A stretch of 64,000 nt of DNA from Sphingobacteriia bacterium (GTDB lineage Bacteria > Bacteroidota > Bacteroidia > Chitinophagales > Chitinophagaceae). Positions 52,339-62,614 of this stretch are shown in pieces. The first letter of the stretch is position 1; each line of letters begins with the position of its first letter. The position numbers and the translations under genes were made by a program. The notes under the pieces are model-generated. The model was not told where the DNA came from. It saw only the letters and a program-made list of their open reading frames with translations, and searched no databases. Where the stretch lies: the NCBI GenBank assembly GCA_004294135.1, contig RDZY01000031.1, forward strand, positions 1-64,000, given 5' to 3'.

Positions 52339-53844
52339 ATGAAGCATTTTATTTTACCCATCGTTCAACATTATTGGAGTGCTGCACTTGCAGCAGCCAT
52401 TGCATTTGTATGGATTGCTTTTTATACCAAGCACAGTGGTATTGGCATTTCACCAGATTCAGTAGCATACCTAAGTACAGCCAACCATATTGCCCAAAAT
52501 TTTATTTTTACAGACTATACCCATAATTCATTTGTAAATTTCCCTTTGGGTTATCCCATTTTTCTTGCTTTACTCAACTATACTGTTTCTTTACCAATAA
52601 TAAGCCTCGCCCCTTTTACCAATAGTTGTTTATTAGCAAGTGTCTTGTTCGTAACAAATCATTTGCTAATAAAAATAAGCATTAAGTCAGGATTGATAAA
52701 ACTATTACTATTATTACTAATACTCAGTAGTCCACCCCTACTAGAAATATACAGCATGCTCTGGTCTGAAACTTTATTTATTCTATTCGTTTTATTATTT
52801 TTTTGTAGCCTTAATAAATATGGGAGCACCACTTCAATAAAATGGTTGTTGACTTCAGCCCTACTTGCCTCATTGGCTACTGAAATAAGGTATGCTGGTG
52901 TAACTATATTAATTACTGGGATAATATTTATACTGTTGAAGCGTGAAATTGGTTTTGTAAAAAAAATATTTCACTTACTTATTTTTGGAGTATTAGGGTG
53001 CATATTGCCGAGTACCAATATTATTTATAATAAACTGCATTCGGGCACCTGGGCTGGCGTTAGACAAGTAGCTACCAGAAGCTTTAGCAATAATCTAGTA
53101 GATTTTACAGCTGTTTTGAATGGTTGGTTTTCTTTACCAAAGGCAATCAATATTATTTTGATGAGCATCTGTATTTGTTTAGTTCTATGCTACTGTTTCT
53201 ATCTTTCTTATAAATTTTCACGACAGCATTCCACACAATTTTATATTGTTATTTTAAGTTGCTTTAGTATCGTATATGGATTATTTATGCTCTTTATTGC
53301 ATCAGTATCCCGCTTTGAAACGCTTAGTAGTCGACTCATTTCACCCATTTATATCCCATTAATGGTTGTATTGATCTATTGGATTGCTAGTTTTATTCGA
53401 AGTAAATTGGGTTGGTGGAAAAGGGGGATTGCTGTATTTGTAGCCATTCTCTTTGGCTTGCAAGCTCAACACCATTATCAGCTTCATGCAGCAGCTTGGG
53501 AAGGAATTGGTTATGCAGGTATACCTGGATATACAGAAGACCAGTGGACCAACTCTGCAATGATACAATATTTGAAAAAGGAATATCGGAACTATTCATC
53601 ACCCATTTATTCGAATGCCAATGATGCCATTTATTTTTTAACAACCACACAAGCTTTCCCCCTGCCTCACAAAGATCTACCAGAAGAAATAAATTTATTC
53701 TTTAAGCACCCATCATTTTATTTAGTTTGGTTTAATGATGGGCAGAATAACGATTTAATTAACCTTCGATTCATACTTCAACAAAAAAAGTTGAAGTGCC
53801 AGTGGAAGTTTGAAGATGGCACTATTTATTATTTCACCAATTAA
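52339..53844 (+). CDS. GT-C-type polytopic membrane protein
   Basis: A 501-residue protein with about eleven membrane segments. The first periplasmic loop contains the acidic motif GISPDSVAYLSTANHI, similar to the catalytic Asp loop of ArnT/PMT-like lipid-linked glycosyltransferases. The region up to residue 420 is membrane-embedded, followed by a soluble tail. I infer a glycosyl or lipid-linked transferase, but no exact family can be fixed. The previous gene ends 71 bases upstream and pnuC starts 17 bases after its stop, so it may be part of the same operon. Confidence 0.7.
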   Translation: MKHFILPIVQHYWSAALAAAIAFVWIAFYTKHSGIGISPDSVAYLSTANHIAQNFIFTDYTHNSFVNFPLGYPIFLALLNYTVSLPIISLAPFTNSCLLASVLFVTNHLLIKISIKSGLIKLLLLLLILSSPPLLEIYSMLWSETLFILFVLLFFCSLNKYGSTTSIKWLLTSALLASLATEIRYAGVTILITGIIFILLKREIGFVKKIFHLLIFGVLGCILPSTNIIYNKLHSGTWAGVRQVATRSFSNNLVDFTAVLNGWFSLPKAINIILMSICICLVLCYCFYLSYKFSRQHSTQFYIVILSCFSIVYGLFMLFIASVSRFETLSSRLISPIYIPLMVVLIYWIASFIRSKLGWWKRGIAVFVAILFGLQAQHHYQLHAAAWEGIGYAGIPGYTEDQWTNSAMIQYLKKEYRNYSSPIYSNANDAIYFLTTTQAFPLPHKDLPEEINLFFKHPSFYLVWFNDGQNNDLINLRFILQQKKLKCQWKFEDGTIYYFTN

Positions 53845-53861
53845 TAAAGCAACCACCATTC

Positions 53862-54494
53862 ATGGTAATAGCCAGCATTTTAGAACAGTTTTTACAAGGT
53901 ATTTTAGATACTGGAATGGTTGAGTTTATTGCTGTAATAGCAGGAATTGCCAGTGTTTGGTTTAGCAGGAAAGCGCATATATTAGTGTATCCTATTGGGC
54001 TCATCAATACACTTCTTTATATTTACCTAAGCTTTAAGGGAAGTCTATATGGAGAAGCCAGTGTTAATATCTATTACAGTGTTATGAGCATCTATGGATG
54101 GATCCAGTGGAGTAAAAAAGACCTGCAAACAAATGATTTAAAGCTCCAGATACAATTCAGTAATCGGAAAGAATGGATTGAGCAGCTTTTATTTTTTAGC
54201 TGCTGTTATGCATTTATTTTTTCGGCACTTACTTGGCTTAAGCAATCTTTTGCACCTGCAGCAATTCCTTGGGCAGATGGCTTTGCCAGTGCAAGTGCAT
54301 TCACAGGAATGTGGCTGATGACCAGAAAAAAAGTAGAAAGTTGGATCTGGTGGACAGCAACAAATATTGCTTCTATTCCCTTGTATTTTATGAAAGGATA
54401 TGTATTTACCAGTGTGCAATTTATGGTATTGCTTGTACTTTCCATAGCGGGACTAATTAGTTGGAGAAAAAAAGTCATGTATGAATTGTGTTAA
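53862..54494 (+). CDS. pnuC: Nicotinamide riboside/mononucleotide transporter
   Basis: A 210-residue transporter with seven membrane segments and the PnuC signature region YIYLSFKGSLYGEASVNIYYSVMSIYGW. It imports nicotinamide riboside for NAD synthesis. Its end overlaps the kinase gene by 14 bases, which implies coupling with phosphorylation of the imported substrate. Confidence 0.92.
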   Translation: MVIASILEQFLQGILDTGMVEFIAVIAGIASVWFSRKAHILVYPIGLINTLLYIYLSFKGSLYGEASVNIYYSVMSIYGWIQWSKKDLQTNDLKLQIQFSNRKEWIEQLLFFSCCYAFIFSALTWLKQSFAPAAIPWADGFASASAFTGMWLMTRKKVESWIWWTATNIASIPLYFMKGYVFTSVQFMVLLVLSIAGLISWRKKVMYELC

Positions 54495-55014
54495 AAAAAT
54501 TGTAATCATCGGACCTGAATCAACTGGAAAAAGCACCTTGTGTGAGCAGTTGGCACAGCATTATAAAACTGTTTGGTGCAATGAATTTGCAAGAGAATAT
54601 TTGCATAAAAACGGGACCAACTATAAGGTAGAAGATTTACTATTAATTGCAAAAGGTCAGTTGGCCTTGGAAGCAGAAACAATGTTAAAAAATTCTTCAT
54701 CGCTGCTATTTATTGATACCGACCTCTACGTAATAAAAGTGTGGAGTGAATATGTTTTTGGTGTTTGTGATTTTTTTATACTTGATCAGATAGTAAAAAA
54801 GCAGTACGATGGATATCTATTATGTGATATTGATCTTCCTTGGGTAAAAGATGAGTTAAGGGAATATCCAGATGAAAAGCCGCGTCAGGAGTTATTCAGC
54901 ATGTACAAAGATTTGTTGATACATCAATCAACACCATGGGCGTTAATCACTGGTGGGTATGATGATCGATTACAAAATGCAATAAAAGTGGTAGATGGTT
55001 GGAATGAATTATAG
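54481..55014 (+). CDS. NadR-like nicotinamide riboside kinase domain protein
   Basis: A 177-residue P-loop kinase with Walker A GPESTGKST (about 10-18), RNK-like FAREYLHK, and the LID loop around WVKDELREYPDEKPRQELF. It matches the C-terminal kinase half of NadR and should phosphorylate nicotinamide riboside to NMN, trapping what PnuC imports. The adenylyltransferase half and DNA-binding part of full NadR are absent, so NMN must be adenylated by another enzyme. Confidence 0.88.
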   Translation: MNCVKKIVIIGPESTGKSTLCEQLAQHYKTVWCNEFAREYLHKNGTNYKVEDLLLIAKGQLALEAETMLKNSSSLLFIDTDLYVIKVWSEYVFGVCDFFILDQIVKKQYDGYLLCDIDLPWVKDELREYPDEKPRQELFSMYKDLLIHQSTPWALITGGYDDRLQNAIKVVDGWNEL

Positions 55015-55058
55015 TTTTATTTTAAACCAATTGAGATGACTTAGGTTTTTTTTTACTC

Positions 55059-56756
55059 TTAATTTGCTTTTGGCAGGTTAAAATAAAACCTGCTTCCTTT
55101 TCCTAATTCGCTTTCTACTGAAATGGTACCCGCTTGCGCCTCCATAAATTCTTTGCTGATAGATAATCCCAAGCCTGTGCCTTTATTGGCAGTTCCAGGA
55201 ACTTGGTAAAAACGATCGAATAGCTTTACTAAATATTCTGCGGGTATACCATTGCCTGTATCGGTTACAGAGAAAATAAGTTCATTATTATTTTCTTTTA
55301 CATCTATATATATCGATTCGTTTTCGGGGCTATATTTTATGGCATTGGTAAGTAGGTTTACCAGAATCCAACTGGTTTTTTCCACGTCGGCTTTTACCAA
55401 CGGTAAATTGGTAGAAACCGCCTGAATTAGTTGGATATTTTTTTGTTGCGCATTATTGGCTACAGCTTCTACTGCTTTTTGTACAATAGCGTCTGCGGCC
55501 ACAGCTTCTATATTTAATTGAATTTTTCCACTTTCTACTTGTGATAAATCGAGTAGTTCACTAATTATTTTTAAGAGCCGTTGGTTATCGCTTTTTAAGT
55601 TTTTTACCAATTCTTTTTGTTCTTCATTTAGAGTACCTATTCTTTCGTCTTCTAATAACTTTAAACTGAAATCACTGCTGGATAAAGGCGTTTTAAGTTC
55701 GTGGGATATAGTGGCAATAAAATTAGTTTTAGCTACATCAAGTTCTTTAAAAGGAGTAATATTTTTTAGAATGATTACAGAAGCAATATGCTGGCCATCT
55801 TCATTTTTAATTTCAACAGTTTCTTTGGTGTAAAAACTTTCTTTATTATCTACCACAATTTTGAAGGGCTGATTGGTTTCTTCCGATTGTAGATAACGGA
55901 AAAGGTCGTTTTGCTTGGCAATATCTACTTGTTTTTTTCCAATAATTTCTGCTTCTTTCAGGTGTAATAATGCAAGTGCTTGTTGGTTGGCAAAAAGAAC
56001 TAACCCGTTGCTGTCTATTCCAATACTGGCATCTCTTAGCGAATTAATTACAGTTTCTGCTCTTTTCTTTTCAAATAAAATTTTTGCTAGATTGCTGTGC
56101 TCATATTTATCAAGCTCCTCAGCCATAGTATTGAAGGCATTGGCCATTTCGCCAAATTCATCTTTACGGTTTAGGTGTATGCGTTGCTCGTATCGCTTAT
56201 TAGAAATAGCCTTAATACCATCCGTGAGTTTTGCAATTGGGTTGGCAATAAAGCCCGGAAAATTAAATACAAATGTAAACCCTGCTAATATACAAATGGT
56301 GAGTAATAGAGTAATCCAAAATTTTGCTTCATCGGCATTGGTTTGTACCCGACTATTTTTTCGGATAATGGCTTGTAGGTTTATTTGCATAATCCTGTTA
56401 ATATCATTTCGTACCTGTACAATCTTACCCGATTCTTTTCGCCAATCCTTAATATCTGTATAATGTTTAGTGAGGGTTTTAGTTGCTTCTAGTTCTCCCT
56501 GTTCTGTAATATTTGCTTCCTGATTTTTTAAATTTTTCTCGAATATTTTTTGGGATTTAATAGTGTCATTACCCCATTCGTCTAAAGCCTGCAACATTTG
56601 CTGGGTATATTCTAATGTTTCGTAATTGTCTTTTAAAATAATTTTCTGGTTATCTATGGTTTGATTGAGGTAATAAAAACAAATACTACCTACTAAAATT
56701 AGCAGAGAAAATAAAAAGGCAACCCCAAGGGCAATTTTGGTTTTTAATTTTATCAT
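55059..56756 (-). CDS. HAMP/PAS sensor histidine kinase of the kdp locus
   Basis: A 565-residue membrane kinase. TM1 (about 9-29) and TM2 (about 148-170) flank a periplasmic helical domain. A HAMP (about 170-225), a PAS (about 235-340), HisKA (FIATISHELKTPLSS) and HATPase (LLTNAIKYSPEN, DTGNGIP, GTGLGLSI) follow. It begins two bases after the KdpD N-terminal gene. In most bacteria KdpD is one chain. Here this gene supplies the kinase half in a separate protein. Phosphate probably goes to the NtrC-type regulator at the right edge. Confidence 0.9.
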   Translation of the reverse strand: MIKLKTKIALGVAFLFSLLILVGSICFYYLNQTIDNQKIILKDNYETLEYTQQMLQALDEWGNDTIKSQKIFEKNLKNQEANITEQGELEATKTLTKHYTDIKDWRKESGKIVQVRNDINRIMQINLQAIIRKNSRVQTNADEAKFWITLLLTICILAGFTFVFNFPGFIANPIAKLTDGIKAISNKRYEQRIHLNRKDEFGEMANAFNTMAEELDKYEHSNLAKILFEKKRAETVINSLRDASIGIDSNGLVLFANQQALALLHLKEAEIIGKKQVDIAKQNDLFRYLQSEETNQPFKIVVDNKESFYTKETVEIKNEDGQHIASVIILKNITPFKELDVAKTNFIATISHELKTPLSSSDFSLKLLEDERIGTLNEEQKELVKNLKSDNQRLLKIISELLDLSQVESGKIQLNIEAVAADAIVQKAVEAVANNAQQKNIQLIQAVSTNLPLVKADVEKTSWILVNLLTNAIKYSPENESIYIDVKENNNELIFSVTDTGNGIPAEYLVKLFDRFYQVPGTANKGTGLGLSISKEFMEAQAGTISVESELGKGSRFYFNLPKAN

Positions 56757-56758
56757 GA

Positions 56759-57877
56759 TTAAGAAAGAATAATTAAATCTATATCATTTGTCCCCAAGTT
56801 TTTTAATAATTTATTAAAAACGCTGGTTCTAAGAATAATTTGAAGCAGGTTAAGGTGTGGTTTACCAATACATACCGTGGTTACTTTTTTTTCTAAACAC
56901 TGTTCCATAATAGCTTCGGCAATACGGTTGTGTTTTATTTGTAATACAGTTGCGCCGCTTTCTGTAGCAGTTTTAAAATTATTAATTAAATGCCTTTGTG
57001 CTGCCAAAGGTATTTTGTCTGCGCTCTCATTAGGTAGCTGTATATAGAGCAAAAACCACTGGCTGTTGTAGTAAGAAGCGAGTCGCGCAGTTTTCCGTAT
57101 AATTTTTTGGGCTACTAAATGATTGCTAGAAATACAGGCTAAGAATTTTTCGTGACGTAGGCTTTTATCTCTTACTACTTCGTGGTCTACTTTTCTCTCT
57201 ACCTGAACCGCCACTTCTTTTAATGCCAGTTCACGCAACTGCAAAATTTTCTCAGGCTTAAAAAAATTAGTCAGTGCTTGTTCAATTTTACTTTTATCGT
57301 ATATCTTACCTTCTTTTAGTCGAGCAATTAATTCATCGGCTGTAAGGTCAATATTTACGACTTCATTCGCCAGTTGTAAAATTTTATCTGGTACCCTTTC
57401 TTTTACTTCTATACCAGTAATTTTTTTTACTTCTTCGTTAATACTTTCTATATGTTGAATATTAACGGCGGTAATTACATCAATACCAGCTTCTAATACA
57501 TCAAGTATATCCTGCCATCTTTTTTCATTTTTGCTACCGGGTATATTAGAATGGGCAAGTTCATCAATTAATACAGTTGTGGGTTGTAATAATAAAATAC
57601 TTTGAACATCTAACTCGTCTAATAATTTTCCTTTATAAAAAACTTCACGCCTAGGTATAATACTCAACCCTTCTACCAATGCTTCGGTTTCTTTGCGACC
57701 ATGGGTTTCTATATAGCCTACTTTTACATTTATGCCATTGCGCTGAAGGTTATGGGCTTCTTGCAGCATGCGGTAGCTCTTACCTACACCAGCACTCATG
57801 CCGATATAAATTTTCAACTTACCTTTTTTTTCTTTGGCAAGTTGCGCTAACCATTTATTTGCTGCTTCGCTACCCAT
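56759..57877 (-). CDS. kdpD: KdpD N-terminal sensor protein (split KdpD)
   Basis: A 372-residue soluble protein that corresponds to the KdpD N-terminal region only. It has the Walker-A-like GMSAGVGKSYRMLQEA (about 24-39), the conserved VLIDELAHSNIPGS, and a Usp-like domain (about 225-372). The four membrane helices and the kinase domain are missing and are apparently replaced by the kinase gene downstream. It likely senses potassium status and second messengers through the Usp part. It starts 16 bases after the kdpC stop. Confidence 0.92.
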   Translation of the reverse strand: MGSEAANKWLAQLAKEKKGKLKIYIGMSAGVGKSYRMLQEAHNLQRNGINVKVGYIETHGRKETEALVEGLSIIPRREVFYKGKLLDELDVQSILLLQPTTVLIDELAHSNIPGSKNEKRWQDILDVLEAGIDVITAVNIQHIESINEEVKKITGIEVKERVPDKILQLANEVVNIDLTADELIARLKEGKIYDKSKIEQALTNFFKPEKILQLRELALKEVAVQVERKVDHEVVRDKSLRHEKFLACISSNHLVAQKIIRKTARLASYYNSQWFLLYIQLPNESADKIPLAAQRHLINNFKTATESGATVLQIKHNRIAEAIMEQCLEKKVTTVCIGKPHLNLLQIILRTSVFNKLLKNLGTNDIDLIILS

Positions 57878-57893
57878 ATTTATAAATTCTTAG

Positions 57894-58451
57894 TTATTTT
57901 AGTTGGTCTAACGCAATATTTACTTTCAATACATTTATTTTTTGAATATTATTAAGGCTTGATTTTTCAATGTTCATTTCAATAAGACTGATTAGTTTTT
58001 CTTTATTGATATTTCTGGTTTTGGCAATTCTGTCAACCTGAACCATTGCTCCTTGTAAAGAAATATCCGGATCTAAGCCACTACCGCTGGCAGTAACCAA
58101 ATCGGAAGGAATTAGTTCTTTTTTTACAGTAGGATTGTGTACTAAAAAACTATCAATACGATCTTGAACTTGTTGTAAGTATTCTGGGTTAGATGGGCCT
58201 TTATTACTGCCCGAAGAAGCCGCAGCATTATAGCCAGCAGCAGAAGGGCGACCATTGAAATAATGATCATTGGTAAAAGATTGACCTTCTAATAGGTAGC
58301 CTATTTTTTTTCCGTTCACTACAACTGTTTGTCCTTCACCGTGAGCAGGAGCCGCTTGTGCAATTAGCCAAATTAAAGCTGGATAAGCAATGATGAATAT
58401 TACAATACAAACCAAAGTAAGTCGAATAGCAGGAAGGATATTTTGTTTCAT
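57894..58451 (-). CDS. kdpC: Potassium-transporting ATPase subunit C
   Basis: A 185-residue membrane protein with one N-terminal segment and a periplasmic domain. Family marks are YFNGRPSAAGYNAAASSGSNKGPSNP and ASGSGLDPDISLQGA. It stabilises the KdpFABC complex. It is separated from kdpB by a 155-base gap that carries dispersed repeat copy B and a short hairpin (58481-58496), unlike the tight spacing elsewhere in the operon. Confidence 0.95.
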   Translation of the reverse strand: MKQNILPAIRLTLVCIVIFIIAYPALIWLIAQAAPAHGEGQTVVVNGKKIGYLLEGQSFTNDHYFNGRPSAAGYNAAASSGSNKGPSNPEYLQQVQDRIDSFLVHNPTVKKELIPSDLVTASGSGLDPDISLQGAMVQVDRIAKTRNINKEKLISLIEMNIEKSSLNNIQKINVLKVNIALDQLK

Positions 58452-58480
58452 GTGTTAATATTTATTTTTTTTAATGGCCA

Positions 58481-58496
58481 TCCCGAGCAATCGGGA
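58481..58496. repeat. Short hairpin in the kdpB-kdpC gap
   Basis: TCCCGA and TCGGGA flank GCAA, a stable six-pair stem with a tetraloop. On the minus strand it precedes kdpC and has no T-run, so a processing or stability signal is more likely than a terminator. Confidence 0.4.
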
Positions 58497-58510
58497 CAAG
58501 CCATGGAATT

Positions 58511-58561
58511 CGCTAATTAATATTTCGGTTGGTAACAAATTCTTGTTATGGCTCATTTCAT
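58511..58561. repeat. Dispersed intergenic repeat, copy B
   Basis: This copy resembles 6693-6742 with a shared 17-base end GTTATGGCTCATTTCAT (58545-58561) and the same CGCxAATTAAxATTT framework. It sits between kdpB and kdpC inside an operon, while copy A lies between two unrelated genes, so it is a repeat rather than a gene-specific signal. Confidence 0.55.
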
Positions 58562-58606
58562 TTTTTTAAATTTTAGTTTGTTTATTACCCTTCAGGGGAT
58601 AGGGTT

Positions 58607-60649
58607 TCAAAACCAAATACTCACTACTAAATCTATCCCTTTAATGCCAACAAAAGGAATGAATACACCACCAAATCCGTATATCAGTAAATTTCTTCTG
58701 AGTAATGCACTGGCACCAATGGGCTTATAAGTAACACCTTTTAACGCCAGCGGAATCAACATTGGAATAATGATGGCATTAAAAATTACTGCTGAAAGAA
58801 TAGCACTTTCGGGACTGTGTAAGTTCATGATATTCATCCCTTGCAATGCAGGAATAGAAGCAATAAATAAAGCGGGTACAATGGCAAAGTATTTTGCAAC
58901 GTCATTGGCAATTGAGAAAGTAGTAAGTGTGCCTCTCGTCATTAACAGTTGCTTGCCAATTTCTACAATTTCAATTAATTTAGTAGGGTCGTTATCCAGA
59001 TCAACCATATTACCTGCTTCTTTAGCAGCAGCAGTACCGCTGTTCATAGCAACCCCAACATCCGCCTGAGCTAAAGCAGGCGCATCATTGGTACCATCTC
59101 CCATCATAGCTACCAGTTTACCACTTTGCTGTTCTGCTTTAATATAATTCATTTTGTCTTCGGGCTTCGCTTCTGCAATATAATCGTCAACCCCAGCTTT
59201 TTCTGCAATGAATTTAGCGGTGAGTGGATTATCACCTGTAACCATCACCGTTTTTACACCCATTTTACGAAGTCGTTCAAAACGCTCCTGTATACCCGGT
59301 TTAATAATATCTTGTAATTCAATAACACCCAATATTTTTTCATTCTCACTTACCACCAGTGGGGTACCACCATTGGAAGAAATGGCTTTAACCCTATCTG
59401 CAGTTTCGGCAGGAAAGTTATTACCCGCTTTTTCTGCCATATTTCTAATGGAGTCAAAAGCACCTTTACGAATACGGATACCGTTGGGCATATCAATACC
59501 ACTGCTGCGGGTTTCGGCAGTAAATTCTATGAAATTTGCATGGGTAGTATCAAAATTATTTTTGTTGAGACTGGCTAATTCAATAATTGATTTTCCTTCT
59601 GGGGTTTCATCAGACAATGAACTGAGTACACAAGCTTCAATGAAAGTATTTTCTGCAATATTATTGGCTGGCCAAAAATGGGTTGCTTTTCGGTTACCTA
59701 TGGTAATGGTACCTGTTTTATCGAGTAATAAAACATCTATATCACCGGCTGTTTCAACTGCTTTCCCACTTTTTGTAATTACATTGGCGCGAAGGGCTCT
59801 ATCCATTCCTGCTATACCAATAGCACTTAACAAACCCCCAATAGTAGTAGGAATTAAACACACAAAGAGTGATATAAATGCGGCAATGGTAATAGGTGTT
59901 TTTGCATAGTCGCCAAAAGGTTTCAGTGTTACACAAACAATTACAAATACCAAAGTAAAGCCAGCTAATAAAATAGTGAGTGCAATTTCATTGGGTGTTT
60001 TTTGTCGCGATGCGCCTTCTACCAGTGCAATCATTTTATCGAGAAAACTTTCACCAGGTTCTGTGGTAACCTTTACTTTAATTTTATCAGATAATACTTT
60101 AGTACCACCGGTAACACTGCTTTTATCGCCACCAGCTTCTCTAATTACCGGAGCTGATTCGCCAGTAATGGCCGACTCATCAATGGTGGCAATACCCGAT
60201 ATGATTTCGCCATCCATCGGAATGGTATCACCTGTTTCACAAATAAATATATCGCCTTTTCGCAATTGAGAAGAAGGAACCATTTTAATTTCTTCTACAT
60301 GAATATCGCCCAGCACCAATTGTTTGGCAGGTGTTTCTTCCCTAGTTTTTCGCAAAGAATCGGCTTGTGCCTTTCCCCTTGCTTCGGCAATTGCTTCTGC
60401 AAAATTGGCAAATAATAAAGTAATAAAAAGTATGGCAGTAACAATAATATTATAGAGTAAGCTACCTTGGTTTTGTTCACCTGCGGCTATCCATATACAA
60501 ACACCAGCCATTACAATGGTACCGATCCATACGGCAAACATTACTGGATTGCGAAACATGGTAACAGGATGGAGTTTAATGAGCGACTGTTTTAAAGCCA
60601 CACTTACTTGACTTATCTCAAAGAGTTTATTCGAAGCTTGATTGGTCAT
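58607..60649 (-). CDS. kdpB: Potassium-transporting P-type ATPase, ATP-binding subunit
   Basis: A 680-residue P-type ATPase. The phosphorylation motif is [12 protein letters not shown], the A-domain has [10 protein letters not shown] (TGES loop), the hinge region has [21 protein letters not shown], and membrane segments flank them. It hydrolyses ATP to drive K+ uptake by KdpA. Length and motifs are normal. It lies five bases after kdpA. Confidence 0.97.
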   Translation of the reverse strand: MTNQASNKLFEISQVSVALKQSLIKLHPVTMFRNPVMFAVWIGTIVMAGVCIWIAAGEQNQGSLLYNIIVTAILFITLLFANFAEAIAEARGKAQADSLRKTREETPAKQLVLGDIHVEEIKMVPSSQLRKGDIFICETGDTIPMDGEIISGIATIDESAITGESAPVIREAGGDKSSVTGGTKVLSDKIKVKVTTEPGESFLDKMIALVEGASRQKTPNEIALTILLAGFTLVFVIVCVTLKPFGDYAKTPITIAAFISLFVCLIPTTIGGLLSAIGIAGMDRALRANVITKSGKAVETAGDIDVLLLDKTGTITIGNRKATHFWPANNIAENTFIEACVLSSLSDETPEGKSIIELASLNKNNFDTTHANFIEFTAETRSSGIDMPNGIRIRKGAFDSIRNMAEKAGNNFPAETADRVKAISSNGGTPLVVSENEKILGVIELQDIIKPGIQERFERLRKMGVKTVMVTGDNPLTAKFIAEKAGVDDYIAEAKPEDKMNYIKAEQQSGKLVAMMGDGTNDAPALAQADVGVAMNSGTAAAKEAGNMVDLDNDPTKLIEIVEIGKQLLMTRGTLTTFSIANDVAKYFAIVPALFIASIPALQGMNIMNLHSPESAILSAVIFNAIIIPMLIPLALKGVTYKPIGASALLRRNLLIYGFGGVFIPFVGIKGIDLVVSIWF

Positions 60650-60654
60650 AAAAA

Positions 60655-62355
60655 TTATTTAATCGTAAAGAATTCAGCAATAGGGCCTAATGATAATGCA
60701 GGAAAGAAACTTAATGCAGCAATAATAAAGATTACTGCAAATACCATAATACCAAATGTGGTAGTATCCGTTTTAAGTGTACCTGCACTTTCGGGTATAT
60801 ATTTCTTTTTAGCGAGACTACCAGCAATAGCTAAGGGACCAATAATGGGTAAGTAACGCGATAAGAGCATCACAATACCGCAGGAAATATTCCAAAAAGG
60901 TGTATTATCACCCAGTCCCTCAAAACCGCTGCCGTTATTGGCTGCAGAAGAAGTGAACTCATATAATATTTCACTAAAACCATGGTTGCCTGGGTTGGCC
61001 AACCAACCTGCATAAGCTGTTGGATTATGGGCGTAAAGCCAACTGGATAAAGCGGTACCAGAAAGAATGAGTAATGGATGAAGCAGTGCAATGATAGCTG
61101 CAATCTTCATTTCTTTTGCCTCTATTTTTTTACCTAAAAATTCTGGTGTTCTACCCACCATTAACCCGCTGATGAATACGGCAATAATAATGAATATATA
61201 AAAATTTAAAAAACCAACACCTACACCGCCGTAAAATGCATTTACCATCATCCCTAACAGGGCAAACATACCCGATAAGGGTGTTAAGCTATCGTGCATG
61301 GCATTTACAGAACCATTGGAAGTACTGGTAGTTGTGATGGCCCAATAGGCAGATGCTGCACTGCCAAAGCGAACTTCCTTCCCTTCCATACTACCCAAAG
61401 GCTGGGCAATATTCATTTTGGTAATAGCGGGATTGCCATTCAGTTCATTGTAAATTGTTGGCAATAGCAGCAGTAAAAATCCAATCGTCATTACCCCAAA
61501 TACCATCCAAGCAAATCGTTTTCTTTTGATGATAAAGCCAAGCGCAAATACCATAGCAATGGGAATAATCAAAATGCTGATATTCTCTATTATATTGGTG
61601 AAATAATTGGGATTTTCTAAAGGGTGAGCAGAATTTACGCCAAAAAAACCACCTCCGTTAGTCCCCAGTTGTTTAATGGCAATCATAGCTGCAGCAGGCC
61701 CACGCGAAACATTTACGGTATCAGCTTGTAAGGAAATAAATTGGTCTTTTCCTTTAAAAGTCATTGGAGTACCATTAAATACAAGAACAATTGCAACCAC
61801 AATTGATAATGGAAGTAAAACGCGGGTACAGCTTTTTACAAAATAGTTGTAAAAATTGCCTAATTGATCGGTAGTTTTTTCTTTCATGGCTATGAATACA
61901 ACGGCACATACGGCCATACCTGCGGCGGCACTAATAAATTGAAACAACATTAATACCATTTGTCCTAAATAAGAAACCCCGCTTTCGCCACTATAGTGTT
62001 GCAGGTTGGTATTGCTGATAAAACTAATAGTGGTATTAAAAGCAAGGTCGGCACTCATACCCGCATTCGCATCTGGATTAAGTGGCAGCCAACCCATATT
62101 CATGAGTACGAATATGCTGAACAGAAACCAAACAGCGTTTACGGTTAATAAAGCAATAAGGTGTTGCTTCCAGTCCATTTCTTTAAGTGGATTAATGCCC
62201 GATAGTTTAAAGAACAAATGATCTAAAGGGTTTAAAAAACCATCGGCCCATGTTTTGTCGCCATTGTACACTTTGCCTATATATTTTCCTAGTGGAATGG
62301 CCAATGCAATGGTTGCCAGAAACATTGTTACAACGCCTAAAATTTCTGAGTTCAT
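60655..62355 (-). CDS. kdpA: Potassium-transporting ATPase, channel-like subunit
   Basis: A 566-residue membrane protein with the four K+-selectivity repeats, for example [31 protein letters not shown] and NNGSGFEG. It forms the K+ entry path of the KdpFABC pump. It lies 57 bases after kdpF, and the selectivity-filter regions look intact. Confidence 0.97.
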   Translation of the reverse strand: MNSEILGVVTMFLATIALAIPLGKYIGKVYNGDKTWADGFLNPLDHLFFKLSGINPLKEMDWKQHLIALLTVNAVWFLFSIFVLMNMGWLPLNPDANAGMSADLAFNTTISFISNTNLQHYSGESGVSYLGQMVLMLFQFISAAAGMAVCAVVFIAMKEKTTDQLGNFYNYFVKSCTRVLLPLSIVVAIVLVFNGTPMTFKGKDQFISLQADTVNVSRGPAAAMIAIKQLGTNGGGFFGVNSAHPLENPNYFTNIIENISILIIPIAMVFALGFIIKRKRFAWMVFGVMTIGFLLLLLPTIYNELNGNPAITKMNIAQPLGSMEGKEVRFGSAASAYWAITTTSTSNGSVNAMHDSLTPLSGMFALLGMMVNAFYGGVGVGFLNFYIFIIIAVFISGLMVGRTPEFLGKKIEAKEMKIAAIIALLHPLLILSGTALSSWLYAHNPTAYAGWLANPGNHGFSEILYEFTSSAANNGSGFEGLGDNTPFWNISCGIVMLLSRYLPIIGPLAIAGSLAKKKYIPESAGTLKTDTTTFGIMVFAVIFIIAALSFFPALSLGPIAEFFTIK

Positions 62356-62412
62356 TTTGTTTGTTTTTGATATAAATTTCTAAAGCGTATTTTCTGTTGA
62401 CTTAACTAGCTG

Positions 62413-62490
62413 CTAAAATTTTTCCGGCTTTACTAAAACATAGCAGAGGTAAACGAAAACAAAGATGGCAATGATAAATAGTATGGTCAT
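62413..62490 (-). CDS. kdpF: KdpF stabilising peptide
   Basis: A 25-residue single-span peptide (MTILFIIAIFVFVY then a VLVKPEKF end). The hydrophobic span followed by the KPEKF tail is the family hallmark. It lies 57 bases before kdpA, in the correct place and strand, and binds KdpB/KdpA in other bacteria. It is found only by reading the frame directly because it is so short. Confidence 0.88.
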   Translation of the reverse strand: MTILFIIAIFVFVYLCYVLVKPEKF

Positions 62491-62493
62491 AAT

Positions 62494-62577
62494 TTAAATT
62501 TTTTCGAACCAGTCAATAAATTTGAAAAATAGTGCGAAGCCGATAAGGGTGCCGATGATTAAAATAGCTGCTAACAT
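62494..62577 (-). CDS. 27-residue membrane microprotein upstream of kdpF
   Basis: A second short frame, MLAAILIIGTLIGFALFF followed by KFIDWFEKI, lies three bases before kdpF on the same strand. One hydrophobic span and an amphipathic, charged C-terminal tail are seen. It has an ATG and a stop, and it starts 21 bases after the candidate sigma-54 promoter. It differs from KdpF and I recognise no family. It may be an extra small subunit or regulator of the potassium pump. Confidence 0.65.
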   Translation of the reverse strand: MLAAILIIGTLIGFALFFKFIDWFEKI

Positions 62578-62598
62578 AAATTTTATTTAAATCATAAG

Positions 62599-62614
62599 TG
62601 CCAAAGCAATGCCA
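62599..62614 (-). promoter_or_regulatory. Candidate sigma-54 promoter of the kdp operon
   Basis: On the minus strand TGGCATTGCTTTGGCA shows GG and GC separated by exactly 10 bases, as in the -24/-12 consensus (TGGCAC-N5-TTGCA). The -24 half TGGCA is perfect, and the -12 half is TGGCA instead of TTGCA. Transcription should start roughly ten bases before the microprotein gene. The adjacent NtrC-type regulator would be the activator. Confidence 0.5.

Noticed and set aside
58481..58496. Rho-independent terminator between kdpB and kdpC
   Set aside because: The stem has no T-run on the minus strand, the direction of transcription, so read-through into kdpC is expected.
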